Part shown: positions 33,553 through 42,455 of the stretch, one piece after another
Layout of the letters: each line of letters opens with the position of its first letter
How positions within the stretch are numbered: position 1 is the first letter of the stretch
Source: Clostridiales bacterium UBA6114
GTDB lineage: Bacteria; Bacillota; Clostridia; Oscillospirales; Butyricicoccaceae
NCBI GenBank assembly: GCA_002423435.1
Contig: DIWE01000028.1
Location: 62,001 to 126,000, forward strand
DNA length: 64,000 bases
Direction of reading: 5' to 3'
Notes under the pieces: generated by a model
What the model was told of the DNA's origin: nothing
Database searches by the model: none
Seen by the model: the letters and a program-made list of their open reading frames with translations, nothing else
Translations under genes and position numbers: made by a program

Positions 33553-35346
33553 ATGGACATTGTCAGATCGCACATTCTGGTCTGTGGAGGCACGGGTTGC
33601 ACCTCGTCCGGAAGCCAGAAAATCATTGAACATTTCGAAGAGGAACTGAAGGCAAACGGCCTTGAAAAAGAGGTAAGAGTCATAAAGACCGGCTGCTTCG
33701 GGCTCTGCGCGCTCGGCCCCGTCGTCGTCGTTTATCCCGAGGGCAGCTTCTATTCCAGGGTTTCCCCGGACGACGTAAAGGAGATCGTTTCCGAACATAT
33801 CGTAAAGGGACGCATTGTAAAGCGCCTTCTGTACCAGGAGACCATCGAGGGCGACACGGTAAAATCACTAAACGACACCCCGTTTTACGCAAAGCAGAGG
33901 CGCGTTGTACTTAGAAACTGCGGCGTGATCGATCCGGAAAATGTCGACGAGTATATCGCGACCGGCGGCTACGAAGCGCTTGGAAAAGTGCTGACCGGAA
34001 TGAAGCCGCAGGAAGTGATCGACCTGATCAAGGAGTCCGGCCTTCGCGGACGCGGCGGCGCGGGGTTCCCGACGGGCCTTAAATGGCAGTTTGCCGCAAA
34101 TCAGCCCGAAGGCAAAAAATATGTGCTTTGCAACGCCGACGAAGGCGATCCGGGCGCGTTCATGGACCGTTCGGTGCTCGAGGGCGACCCGCACGCGGTC
34201 ATCGAGGCGATGGCGATCGCGGGCTACGCGATCGGCGCGAAACAGGGATATATTTATGTGCGTGCGGAATATCCGATCGCCGTCAAACGCCTAAAAATTG
34301 CCATCGAGCAGGCGAAAAAGTACGGACTTTTGGGAAAGAATATTTTTGACACCGGATTTGAATTCAATTTGGACATCCGCCTCGGCGCCGGCGCGTTTGT
34401 CTGCGGCGAGGAAACCGCGCTCATGACGTCGATCGAGGGCCACCGCGGCGAGCCCAGGCCCCGTCCTCCGTTCCCGGCCGTCAAGGGGCTTTTCGGCGTG
34501 CCGACGATCTTAAACAACGTTGAAACCTACGCGAATATCGCGCAGATCATATTAAACGGTCCGGAATGGTTTAACTCGATCGGAACCGAGAAATCAAAGG
34601 GAACAAAGGTCTTCGCGCTTGTCGGAAAGATCAAAAACACCGGACTTGTCGAGATCCCGATGGGCACGACCCTTCGCGAAATCGTCGAGGAGATCGGCGG
34701 CGGCGTGCCGAACGGAAAGAAATTCAAAGCGGCGCAGACCGGCGGACCGTCCGGCGGCTGCATTCCTGCATCGCTGATGGACACCCCGATCGACTATGAA
34801 AACCTGATCAGGATCGGCTCCATGATGGGTTCCGGCGGCCTGATCGTCATGGACGAGGACACCTGTATGGTCGATATCGCGAAGTTTTTCCTAAACTTCA
34901 CGGTCGATGAAAGCTGCGGCAAATGCACGCCCTGCCGGATCGGCACAAGGCGGCTTTATGAGATGCTCGAGAAGATCACGTCGGGCAACGGCACCATGGA
35001 AGACCTCGACAGGCTCGAGGAGCTTTGCTACCATATCAAGGAAAATTCGCTGTGCGCCCTCGGGCAGACGGCGCCCAACCCGGTGCTGTCGACGCTCCAT
35101 TATTTCCGCGACGAGTATGAGGCGCACGTCAGGGATAAAAAATGCCCGGCCGGCGTATGTAAGAGCCTTTTGAGCTATGAGATCCTGCCGGACAAGTGCA
35201 AGGGCTGCTCGGCCTGCTCGAAGGTATGTCCCGTCGGGGCGATTTCGGGCGAGCTCAGAAAGCCGTATGTAATCGATAAGGCCAAATGCATCAAATGCGG
35301 CGCCTGCATGGAAAAATGCAAATTCGGCGCGATTGTCAAGAAGTAA
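33553..35346 (+). CDS. hydB: NuoF-like subunit of bifurcating [FeFe]-hydrogenase (HydB)
   Basis: A 597-residue subunit. Residues about 1-95 are a 2Fe-2S thioredoxin-like domain (CGGTGC and TGCFGLC). Residues about 130-440 bind FMN and NADH (GRGGAGFPTGLKW, NADEGDPGAFMDR), followed by the SLBB region. The NuoF 4Fe-4S motif is ESCGKCTPCRIGTRR. The C-terminus carries two ferredoxin clusters (CKGCSACSKVC and CIKCGACMEKC). This is the site of NADH oxidation and flavin-based bifurcation with ferredoxin. GGAGGAGGGAG precedes the ATG. Confidence 0.95.
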   Translation: MDIVRSHILVCGGTGCTSSGSQKIIEHFEEELKANGLEKEVRVIKTGCFGLCALGPVVVVYPEGSFYSRVSPDDVKEIVSEHIVKGRIVKRLLYQETIEGDTVKSLNDTPFYAKQRRVVLRNCGVIDPENVDEYIATGGYEALGKVLTGMKPQEVIDLIKESGLRGRGGAGFPTGLKWQFAANQPEGKKYVLCNADEGDPGAFMDRSVLEGDPHAVIEAMAIAGYAIGAKQGYIYVRAEYPIAVKRLKIAIEQAKKYGLLGKNIFDTGFEFNLDIRLGAGAFVCGEETALMTSIEGHRGEPRPRPPFPAVKGLFGVPTILNNVETYANIAQIILNGPEWFNSIGTEKSKGTKVFALVGKIKNTGLVEIPMGTTLREIVEEIGGGVPNGKKFKAAQTGGPSGGCIPASLMDTPIDYENLIRIGSMMGSGGLIVMDEDTCMVDIAKFFLNFTVDESCGKCTPCRIGTRRLYEMLEKITSGNGTMEDLDRLEELCYHIKENSLCALGQTAPNPVLSTLHYFRDEYEAHVRDKKCPAGVCKSLLSYEILPDKCKGCSACSKVCPVGAISGELRKPYVIDKAKCIKCGACMEKCKFGAIVKK

Positions 35347-35365
35347 GGCGGAAGGGAGTAAAGAC

Positions 35366-37114
35366 ATGGAAACTGTAAAATTAAAAATCAACGGGATCGA
35401 GGTCGAGGCCCCCAAAAACGCCACGATTCTTGAGGCTGCGCGTCTGGCGGGTATCGAGATTCCGACCCTGTGCTATTTAAAGGATATCAACGCGATCGGC
35501 GCATGCCGCATCTGCGTTGTCGAGGTCAAGGGCGCAAGGTCGTCCTGCGCCGCGTGCGTGTACCCCGTGGCCGAGGGCATGGAGGTCTCCACAAACACGC
35601 CGAAAATCAGAAAAGCGAGAAAGAACACTCTCGAGCTTCTGCTGTCGAACCACCGCAGAGAGTGCCTCTCCTGCATCCGGTCCCAGGACTGCGAGCTGCA
35701 GAAGCTCTCGAAGGAATACGGCTGCGACGAGCATAAATACCCGGAGGGCCAGAAGCTCCCGAACATCGTCGACGCAAACGAAGTGCTGATCCGCGACAAT
35801 TCGAAGTGCATCCTTTGCCGCCGGTGCGTCGCGGTCTGCAAGTCGAACCAGGGCTGCGCCGTGATCGGCCCGAATGAGCGCGGCTATGAAAGCCACATAG
35901 CGCCGGTGTTCGATATGCCTCTTGATAAGGTCGCGTGCATCCGCTGCGGCCAGTGCATCACCGTATGTCCGACCGGCGCTCTGCGCGAGAAGGACGATAC
36001 CGAGAAGGTTTGGGCGGCGCTTTCGGATCCGGATAAGCATGTCGTCGTCGGCACGGCGCCCGCCGTCCGCGCCCAGCTCGGCGAGGAATTCGGCTACCCG
36101 ATCGGCACCAACGTCGAGGGCAAAATGGCGGCGGCTCTGAGAGCGCTCGGCTTTGACGGCGTATTCGACGTCGACACCGCGGCCGACCTCACGATCATGG
36201 AGGAGGGCACCGAACTTCTTCAGCGCTTAAACGGCGAGGGCGGACCGCTGCCGCTGATCACCTCCTGCTCGCCGGGATGGATCAAGTATTGCGAGCACTA
36301 CTATCCGGAATTCATTCCGAATCTTTCAAGCTGCAAATCCCCGCAGCAGATGTTCGGCGCGATGATGAAAAGCTACTATGCCGCAAAGAAGGGGATCGAC
36401 CCGAAGAATATTTTTGTCGTCACGGTCATGCCCTGCACCGCGAAGAAATTCGAGATCAAACGGGAGCACGAGGCTTCTGTCGACGGGCTTCCCGATATCG
36501 ACGTGACGATCACGACCCGCGAATTTGCGAGGATGATCAAAAAAGCCGGCATCATGTTTGACAAACTGCCGTCCGACGCGACCTTCGATCCGATGTTCGG
36601 TGTCGCATCCGGCGCTGCGCATATTTTCGGCGCGACCGGCGGCGTTATGGAAGCGGCGCTCCGCACCGTCGCCGAGATCGTTACCGGAAAGCCCCTCGAG
36701 AAGCTTGACTTCCACGATGTCCGCGGCATCAAGGGCATCAAGGAGGCAACCTACGACCTCGCCGGCAAAAAGGTGAGAGTTGCCGTCGCGTCCGGTACAA
36801 AGAACGCGTCCATTTTGCTCGACAGCATCAAGGAGGGCAAGGCAAGCTATGAATTCGTCGAGATCATGGCGTGCCCGGGCGGCTGCGTAAACGGCGGCGG
36901 CCAGCCCCAGCAGCCGGGCGCTGTAAGAAACTTTACCGATGTCCGCGCGGAGCGTGCCAAGGCGCTTTATTCCGAGGACGCCGCGATGAAGCTGCGCAAG
37001 AGCCATGAAAACCCGGTCATCAAGGAAGTCTACGAGACCTACCTCGGCAAGCCGGGAAGCCACAAGGCGCACGAGCTTCTGCATACGAAATACGCCGCCC
37101 GCCCGAGATATTGA
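35366..37114 (+). CDS. hydA: [FeFe]-hydrogenase catalytic subunit (HydA) of the bifurcating complex
   Basis: A 582-residue enzyme; start ATG 35366 with GAAGGGAG. Domain order: plant-type [2Fe-2S] (Cys36, 47, 50, 64), His-Cys 4Fe-4S (HRRECLSCIRSQDC), two 4Fe-4S (CILCRRCVAVC and CIRCGQCITVC) and the H-cluster domain. The H-cluster motifs are TSCSPGW (299-305), MPCTAKKFE (355-363) and EIMACPGGCVNGG (499-511). The second Cys of the usual TSCCP motif is Ser302. It produces H2 with electrons from NADH and ferredoxin together with HydB and HydC. A terminator follows at 37127-37148. Confidence 0.96.
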   Translation: METVKLKINGIEVEAPKNATILEAARLAGIEIPTLCYLKDINAIGACRICVVEVKGARSSCAACVYPVAEGMEVSTNTPKIRKARKNTLELLLSNHRRECLSCIRSQDCELQKLSKEYGCDEHKYPEGQKLPNIVDANEVLIRDNSKCILCRRCVAVCKSNQGCAVIGPNERGYESHIAPVFDMPLDKVACIRCGQCITVCPTGALREKDDTEKVWAALSDPDKHVVVGTAPAVRAQLGEEFGYPIGTNVEGKMAAALRALGFDGVFDVDTAADLTIMEEGTELLQRLNGEGGPLPLITSCSPGWIKYCEHYYPEFIPNLSSCKSPQQMFGAMMKSYYAAKKGIDPKNIFVVTVMPCTAKKFEIKREHEASVDGLPDIDVTITTREFARMIKKAGIMFDKLPSDATFDPMFGVASGAAHIFGATGGVMEAALRTVAEIVTGKPLEKLDFHDVRGIKGIKEATYDLAGKKVRVAVASGTKNASILLDSIKEGKASYEFVEIMACPGGCVNGGGQPQQPGAVRNFTDVRAERAKALYSEDAAMKLRKSHENPVIKEVYETYLGKPGSHKAHELLHTKYAARPRY

Positions 37115-37126
37115 CCTTAATAGCAA

Positions 37127-37148
37127 GGGAGGCTCGAAAGAGCCTCCC
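37127..37148 (+). terminator. Terminator of the hydrogenase operon
   Basis: A 9-bp stem (GGGAGGCTC with its complement) around GAAA is followed by CTTT. It lies 12 bp after the hydA stop. Confidence 0.75.
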
Positions 37149-37468
37149 CTTTGGCATACAAACTTTAGTGAACGAACCTGTTCGTTTTGGGCGGTTTAAA
37201 ATGCAACAGGCCGCGCTCTTGCGCAGCCTATGCAACAGGTATGAAAGAAAAAGGAATAAGAATTAAACAAATACGCCACAATCCGTTTGCATAAACTATT
37301 ATATTCCTGCAAATAGTATCAAACAAGAGCAAAAGTACGAGAAAATCAAGTTGCATATTTTGCCGTATTTTGTGATATTACACAAACGCATCTGAAACCG
37401 TGCTTTAACCATCGTTTCAGTCAAAACTAAAAAGAAGCCGGAATATTTCCGTTTTAAGCTTTTTGGCA
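37149..37468. other. Gene-free spacer between hydA and the rpsO promoter
   Basis: About 320 bp without a supported gene. It holds short inverted repeats, for example ACGAAC/GTTCGT near 37177-37195, and two copies of ATGCAACAGG near 37201 and 37230. No RNA gene or promoter other than the rpsO promoter stands out. Confidence 0.5.
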
Positions 37469-37497
37469 TTTACAAACAATGCAAGCTGTGTTAAAAT
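37469..37497 (+). promoter_or_regulatory. Predicted rpsO-pnp promoter
   Basis: TTTACA (37469-37474) and TAAAAT (37492-37497) are 17 bp apart, with a predicted start near 37504. The resulting leader is about 108 nt and contains the S15-leader-like structure. Confidence 0.65.
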
Positions 37498-37522
37498 AGC
37501 AGCGTTTAAGCCCTTTTGCTTA

Positions 37523-37583
37523 GTATAAGGAATCAAGTCCTGTTTATCGGGAGATTCACCCGCCTTATACCCGGCTCTTCGGG
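37523..37583 (+). ncRNA. Probable ribosomal protein S15 leader (autoregulatory RNA)
   Basis: In the rpsO 5' leader, GTATAAGG (37523-37530) pairs over 8 bp with CCTTATAC (37563-37570). A short hairpin (CCCG-GCTCTT-CGGG) follows immediately, just ahead of the Shine-Dalgarno site. Gram-positive rpsO leaders use such structures to bind S15 and block translation. Only local pairing was checked, so the assignment to a known S15-leader class is tentative. Confidence 0.5.
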
Positions 37584-37611
37584 CATCAGATTCAAACGGA
37601 GGTGAAAGCGC

Positions 37612-37878
37612 ATGATATTAAAAGAAAAAAAAGCTCAGCTTATCAACGAAAACCGTACCCATGAAAACGACACCGGTTCTCCGGAGGTACAGATCGCGAT
37701 CCTGACGGCCCGCATCAACGAACTTAACGAGCACCTGAAGGTGCACAAGAAGGATAACCATTCGAGGCGGGGCCTTTTAAAAATGGTCGGTAAACGCCGT
37801 TCGCTGTTGAACTATCTTCAGAAGAAAGATGTCGAGCGTTACCGCGCCCTTATAGCAAAGCTTGGAATCCGCAAGTAA
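37612..37878 (+). CDS. rpsO: Ribosomal protein S15
   Basis: An 88-residue small-subunit protein of normal length. It contains the conserved DTGSPEVQIA, HLKVHKKDNHSRRGLL and GKRRSLLNYL motifs that bind 16S rRNA. It starts at an ATG behind CGGAGGTG. It is followed by pnp, the standard rpsO-pnp order. Confidence 0.97.
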   Translation: MILKEKKAQLINENRTHENDTGSPEVQIAILTARINELNEHLKVHKKDNHSRRGLLKMVGKRRSLLNYLQKKDVERYRALIAKLGIRK

Positions 37879-38048
37879 ACTGGAAAGCGGGGGGCGTGCG
37901 TGCTTACGCACCCCCCTTTGATCTTTTTATATCATCATTTCCGGGGGATGCCTCTTTAGCAGTTGAAATTGTTCCCGAACCGTCGGGGGCAGCTTCAAAT
38001 GCTAAACGCATGGTATCCGCCCGCAGAATAATAATAGAGGTGGATAAA

Positions 38049-40181
38049 TTGTTGAAGTTAATCGAATTCCCGAAAGAAAGAAAGTACACGACGACACTGG
38101 CCGGCAGGCCCCTCGTCATTGAAACCGGAAAAATGGCGGGTCTCGCCAACGGCTCCTGCCTGATCCGCTACGGCGACACCGTTGTGCTCGTCACGGCGAC
38201 CGCGTCGAAGACCCCGCGGGAGGGCATCGATTTTTTCCCGCTGTCCGTCGATTTTGAGGAAAGGCTTTATTCCGTCGGACGCATCCCGGGCAGCTTTATG
38301 CGCCGCGAGGGGAGACCGTCCGAAAAAGCGATTCTGGCGTCGCGTCTCATCGACCGCCCGATCCGCCCGCTTTTCCCGAAGGATATGAGAAACGACGTCG
38401 CCATCGCCGCGACGATCATGTCGGTTGAAAACGACAACCTCCCCGAAATCGCCGCTATGATCGGCGCGTCGGTCGCACTGTCCATTTCCGATATCCCGTG
38501 GGGCGGCCCGATCGCGGGCGTCGTCGTCGGCTATGTCGACGGAAAGTATGTAATAAACCCGACCTCCGCGGAGCGTGAAAAAAGCGCGATGCATGTCACC
38601 GTCGCAGGAACAAAGGAAAAAATAGCCATGATTGAGGCGGGCGCGGACCAGATTCCCGACGATATCATGTTAAACGGCATTCTCGCGGCACATGAGGAGA
38701 TCAAAAAGCTCGCGGCCTTTATTGAGAATATCAAAAACGAGATCGGCCTTCCGAAGTTTGCCTATGATTCCGCCGAGGTTGACCCGGCGATGTATGAGGA
38801 TATCAAGGCCTTTGCGCTCGACCGTGTGAAAGAGTGCCTCGACACCGACGACAAGAAGGTGCGCGACGGGAGACTCGACGCCCTCCTGAAAGAGATCGCG
38901 GAGCAGTTTTCGGAAAAATACCCCGATTCGCCGAAGGCGTTCGGCGAATGCCTCTATAAGCTTCAGAAATACGTCGTGCGCCGCTGGATCTTAGACGAGG
39001 GCAAGCGCGTCGACGGCCGTGCGCTCGACGAGGTCCGTCCGCTCGGCGCCGAGGTAGGCGTTTTGCCGCGCACGCACGGGACAGGCCTTTTCTCAAGGGG
39101 CCAGACCCAGGTCCTGACCGTTGTCACGCTCGGCACGATGCGCGACTCCCAGGAGCTTGACACGATTTACGAGGAAGAAAACAAGCGCTATATGCACCAT
39201 TATAATTTCCCGTCCTACTCGGTCGGCGAGGCAAAACCCTCGCGCGGCCCCGGCAGAAGGGAGATCGGCCACGGCGCCCTGGCCGAGCGCGCGCTCGAGC
39301 CCGTGATCCCGTCGGTCGAGGAGTTCCCGTATTCGCTGCGCCTGGTTTCCGAGGTGCTTTCCTCAAACGGCTCGACTTCCCAGGGCTCGGTCTGCGGATC
39401 AACCCTCGCCCTGATGGACGCTGGCGTACCGATCAAGGCGCCGGTCGCCGGCATTTCCTGCGGCCTTGTCACGGAAGGCGACCGTTTTATTACCTTTACC
39501 GATATCCAGGGGCTTGAGGATTTCTTCGGCGACATGGATTTCAAGGTGGCCGGAACGAAAAAGGGCATCACCGCGATCCAGATGGATATCAAGGTCGACG
39601 GCCTGACGCCCGAGATCATCAAAGAAGCGTTCGAAAGGACAAGAATCGCGCGCATTCAGATTCTGGACGAAGTGATGCTCAAATGCATCCCGGCGCCGCG
39701 GCCGGAGCTTTCCGAGTATGCGCCGAAGATGATCCGCATTATGATCGATCCGGACAAGATCCGCGAGGTCATCGGCAAGGGCGGCTCGGTGATCCAGAAG
39801 ATCACGGCCGACACCAACACGAAAATCGATATCGAAGACGACGGCTCGGTTTGCATCGCTGCGGTCAATCTCGAAGACGGCGAAAGAGCGAGAAAGATCA
39901 TCGAGGCGATCACGAAGGACCCGAAAATCGGCGATATTTTCGAAGGCAAGGTAACCCGTATCATGACGTTCGGCGCATTTGTTGAATTTGCGCCGGGCAA
40001 AGAGGGAATGATACACATATCGAAGCTCGAAAACCACCGCGTCGCAAAGGTCGAGGACGTCCTGAAGATCGGCGACACGACATGGGTCAAGGTGGTCGAG
40101 ATCGATGAAAAGGGAAGGATCAATCTTTCAAGGAAAGACGCCTTGAATGAGCTTGAGGCAAAAAAATCCCCACAGGCGTAA
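38049..40181 (+). CDS. pnp: Polyribonucleotide nucleotidyltransferase (PNPase)
   Basis: About 710 residues from a TTG start at 38049, chosen because AGAGGTGG lies just upstream and the protein then matches the usual PNPase length; TTG 38052 is also possible. The order is RNase PH domain 1 (LAGRPLVIETGKMAGLANGS), a helical linker, RNase PH domain 2 (GSVCGSTLALMDAGVPIKAP), KH domain (IGKGGSVIQKI) and S1 domain (GKVTRIMTFGAFVEF). It degrades mRNA from the 3' end using phosphate. A terminator lies at 40193-40228. Confidence 0.96.
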   Translation: MLKLIEFPKERKYTTTLAGRPLVIETGKMAGLANGSCLIRYGDTVVLVTATASKTPREGIDFFPLSVDFEERLYSVGRIPGSFMRREGRPSEKAILASRLIDRPIRPLFPKDMRNDVAIAATIMSVENDNLPEIAAMIGASVALSISDIPWGGPIAGVVVGYVDGKYVINPTSAEREKSAMHVTVAGTKEKIAMIEAGADQIPDDIMLNGILAAHEEIKKLAAFIENIKNEIGLPKFAYDSAEVDPAMYEDIKAFALDRVKECLDTDDKKVRDGRLDALLKEIAEQFSEKYPDSPKAFGECLYKLQKYVVRRWILDEGKRVDGRALDEVRPLGAEVGVLPRTHGTGLFSRGQTQVLTVVTLGTMRDSQELDTIYEEENKRYMHHYNFPSYSVGEAKPSRGPGRREIGHGALAERALEPVIPSVEEFPYSLRLVSEVLSSNGSTSQGSVCGSTLALMDAGVPIKAPVAGISCGLVTEGDRFITFTDIQGLEDFFGDMDFKVAGTKKGITAIQMDIKVDGLTPEIIKEAFERTRIARIQILDEVMLKCIPAPRPELSEYAPKMIRIMIDPDKIREVIGKGGSVIQKITADTNTKIDIEDDGSVCIAAVNLEDGERARKIIEAITKDPKIGDIFEGKVTRIMTFGAFVEFAPGKEGMIHISKLENHRVAKVEDVLKIGDTTWVKVVEIDEKGRINLSRKDALNELEAKKSPQA

Positions 40182-40192
40182 TAAGCATCCGG

Positions 40193-40228
40193 ACGGGGGC
40201 GGCAATTTCTTTGTCTCCCCCGTTTTTT
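40193..40228 (+). terminator. Terminator after pnp
   Basis: A 7-bp GC-rich stem (ACGGGGG/CCCCCGT) with a 17-base loop is followed by six T residues. Confidence 0.7.
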
Positions 40229-40235
40229 CATCCTT

Positions 40236-40398
40236 TAGGCCTTGTTTGTAAAATCAGTGTGTACGGAATCCTTAAGAATTTTGCGTCGGGCAAGGCAAAT
40301 TTTTGCAGGTATAATTTGTTTATGGCAAGAAAATTTAACGCAGCCAGGCGTAAAATTCGGCGGAAAGACGGGCTCAGGGATTTTACAAACAAGGCCTA
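40236..40398. mobile_element. MITE-like element with 20-bp perfect terminal inverted repeats
   Basis: The 20-mer at 40236-40255 (TAGGCCTTGTTTGTAAAATC) and its exact complement at 40379-40398 bound a 163-bp element. Internally the two halves continue as an imperfect inverted repeat around GAATTTTRCG, so the whole unit can fold into one long hairpin. The outer TA at both ends fits a TA target duplication, as used by IS630/Tc1-type transposases. It carries no transposase. It sits between the pnp terminator and the M16 peptidase gene. Confidence 0.75.
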
Positions 40399-40437
40399 GT
40401 CAAAGCATTGTGGAAAAAGAAATGTGAGGAACACTCT

Positions 40438-41694
40438 GTGATTGAGAAAATAACGCTTCCAAACGGCGTTCGAATCGTTTATGAAAAAATACCCTATGTA
40501 AGATCCGCTTCCGTCGGCATCTGGGTCGAAAGCGGCTCGCGCCATGAGCCCGCGGCCTTAAACGGCATCTCCCACTTTATCGAGCATATGGTGTTTAAGG
40601 GCACGGATACGAAATCCGCTTCCGAAATCGCCCATATCATGGACTCGATCGGCGGGCAGGTAAATGCGTTTACCACAAAGGAACATACGAGCTTTTACCT
40701 GAAAACGCTGGACACCCATCTTGAGACCGGCATGCAAGTGCTGTTCGACATTTTTTTTAGTCCCCGCTTTGACGAGAAGGACGTAAAGACCGAGAGGGGT
40801 GTGATCCTTGAGGAGATCGGAATGTACGAGGACGATCCCGAGGACCTCGCCTCCGAACGGTTTTTCCAGTCGGTTTTCCGGAAGACGAGCCTCGGCAGGC
40901 TGATCCTTGGGAGCAGAAGGACCCTTGAAAAGATAGACGGCGAAACGATGCGGCGCTACCGAAACGAGCATTACCTGCCGCAGTCCACCGTCGTCGCGCT
41001 CTCGGGCAGCTTTTCGGACGACCATATCGCCTGCATTAAGGAGCGTTTCTCGGAAATGAAGGGCGACGGCACGCTGCCGAGGGGAAAGACAAATTATACG
41101 TGCAGCTTTTCGGTAAAACGGAAAAACACGGAGCAGAACCACATCTGCCTGGGCTTCCCCGCCTACGACATCCTGTCCCCGCGCCGCTACGACATGCAGG
41201 TGCTGAGTAGTCTGGTCGGCGGGGGAATGTCGTCGAGGCTGTTTCAGAAGGTGCGCGAGGAGAAGGGCCTCTGCTACAGCATTTACTCCTTCCTTTCCCC
41301 CCATTTTGACGTAGGCTTGTTTTGCATCTGCGTCGGGCTTAATAAAAGCTCGGAGGAAGAGGCGATGAATGTCGTATGCTCCGAGCTCCACGACCTTCAA
41401 AGAAACCACATTACAAAGGACGAGCTCCAGCGGGCGAGGGAACAGATCAAGGCAAACGTCCTGATGAGCCTTGAGAGCACGGCGTCCCGTATGAACCATC
41501 TGGCCCGCTCGGAAATCGTTTACCGGAATATTTTGAGGCCCGAGGAAATTATAGCGGCTTACGACGCCGTAACGGAGGAGAGCGTGCTCGGCGCGGCGCG
41601 GGAGATCTTTGATTTTGACAGGCTTTCGCTTTCGGCCGTCGGCAAGATCTCCGACGAAAAGACCTACCGGCAGTATGCGGACAGGGGGTGCTGA
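40438..41694 (+). CDS. M16-family zinc peptidase (processing-peptidase-like)
   Basis: A 418-residue peptidase. The start is a GTG at 40438 with GTGAGGAA upstream; an earlier TTG would lie too near the MITE-like element. It has the inverted zinc motif HFIEHMVFKGT with the downstream Glu region, and the R/Y substrate motif with GGGMSSRLFQ and CYSIYSF. Similar proteins are encoded beside pnp in Bacillus and Clostridia (YmxG/PepR type). Substrates in the cytoplasm are unknown. Confidence 0.92.
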   Translation: MIEKITLPNGVRIVYEKIPYVRSASVGIWVESGSRHEPAALNGISHFIEHMVFKGTDTKSASEIAHIMDSIGGQVNAFTTKEHTSFYLKTLDTHLETGMQVLFDIFFSPRFDEKDVKTERGVILEEIGMYEDDPEDLASERFFQSVFRKTSLGRLILGSRRTLEKIDGETMRRYRNEHYLPQSTVVALSGSFSDDHIACIKERFSEMKGDGTLPRGKTNYTCSFSVKRKNTEQNHICLGFPAYDILSPRRYDMQVLSSLVGGGMSSRLFQKVREEKGLCYSIYSFLSPHFDVGLFCICVGLNKSSEEEAMNVVCSELHDLQRNHITKDELQRAREQIKANVLMSLESTASRMNHLARSEIVYRNILRPEEIIAAYDAVTEESVLGAAREIFDFDRLSLSAVGKISDEKTYRQYADRGC

Positions 41695-41707
41695 CACGGG
41701 AGAGAAA

Positions 41708-42334
41708 ATGCGGCCCGCGAAAAAGGGCGGCAGATTTCGCGCTCTTTTAAGGGGCATGCTGCTGATCGTTGTTGTCGGCCTTATCAGCACACTTCTGATC
41801 AATCTCTATGTCATCCGGTCGGCAGGGAAATATATCGTGCCGGCAGAGGATATTCCGGGCGCGCCCTACGGCTGCGCGCTGATTCTGGGCGCGAGGGTTT
41901 ACGCTTCGGGCAGCCTAAGCCCAATGCTCGAGGACAGGGTGCTCGCCGGAGTGGAGCTCTACCGGCAGGGCGCGGTCTCGTGGCTTTTGATGAGCGGCGA
42001 TTATTCGGCGGATCGAAACTACGACGAGGTCGGACCGATGCGGGACACCGCCTTTTCGCAGGGGGTCCCGCTCAAGGATATCGATACGGACCCCTCCGGT
42101 TATTCGACGTATGCTTCCATGTACCGCGCGAAAAATGTGTTTGCGGTTGACCGGATGGTTGTCGTGACGCAGGATTTTCACCTTTACCGCGCGGTCTATA
42201 TCGCGAGGGCCATGGGGATCGACGCTTACGGCGTAGCCGCGGACCGCAGGGATTACAAAAACCAATGGTACAACTGCCTCCGCGAGTCTTTGGCGCGCGT
42301 CAAGGATTTTTTCGCCGTTATGATCGCCGAATAG
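41708..42334 (+). CDS. SanA/YdcF-family (DUF218) membrane protein
   Basis: A 208-residue protein starting at ATG 41708, 13 bp after the peptidase stop, with GGGAGAG upstream. Residues about 15-37 form one membrane anchor. The rest is the DUF218 domain (LILGARVYASGSLSPML, MSGDY and VVTQDFHLYRA). SanA-like proteins affect envelope barrier function, and vancomycin sensitivity in enterobacteria. The N-terminus is basic, so the domain should face outward. Confidence 0.85.
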   Translation: MRPAKKGGRFRALLRGMLLIVVVGLISTLLINLYVIRSAGKYIVPAEDIPGAPYGCALILGARVYASGSLSPMLEDRVLAGVELYRQGAVSWLLMSGDYSADRNYDEVGPMRDTAFSQGVPLKDIDTDPSGYSTYASMYRAKNVFAVDRMVVVTQDFHLYRAVYIARAMGIDAYGVAADRRDYKNQWYNCLRESLARVKDFFAVMIAE

Positions 42335-42408
42335 AAAAATATGAAAACGAAAACAAGGCTTCGATTTGTTACGGCCTTGTTTTTCCATATGATATATAAA
42401 TGAAAAAA

Positions 42409-42433
42409 GGATGCAAACGCTTCGTTTGCATCC
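42409..42433. terminator. Bidirectional terminator between the SanA-like and PLC-like genes
   Basis: An 11-bp perfect stem (GGATGCAAACG with its complement) around a 3-base loop. An A-run on its left gives a T-run for leftward transcripts; the right side is only weakly T-rich. Confidence 0.8.
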
Positions 42434-42455
42434 CTCGTCTTATGAAATTCCGTAA

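Noticed and set aside
40558..41802. A 414-codon reading frame on the minus strand
   Set aside because: It is antisense to the M16 peptidase gene, has no ribosome site, and its protein has no recognisable family.
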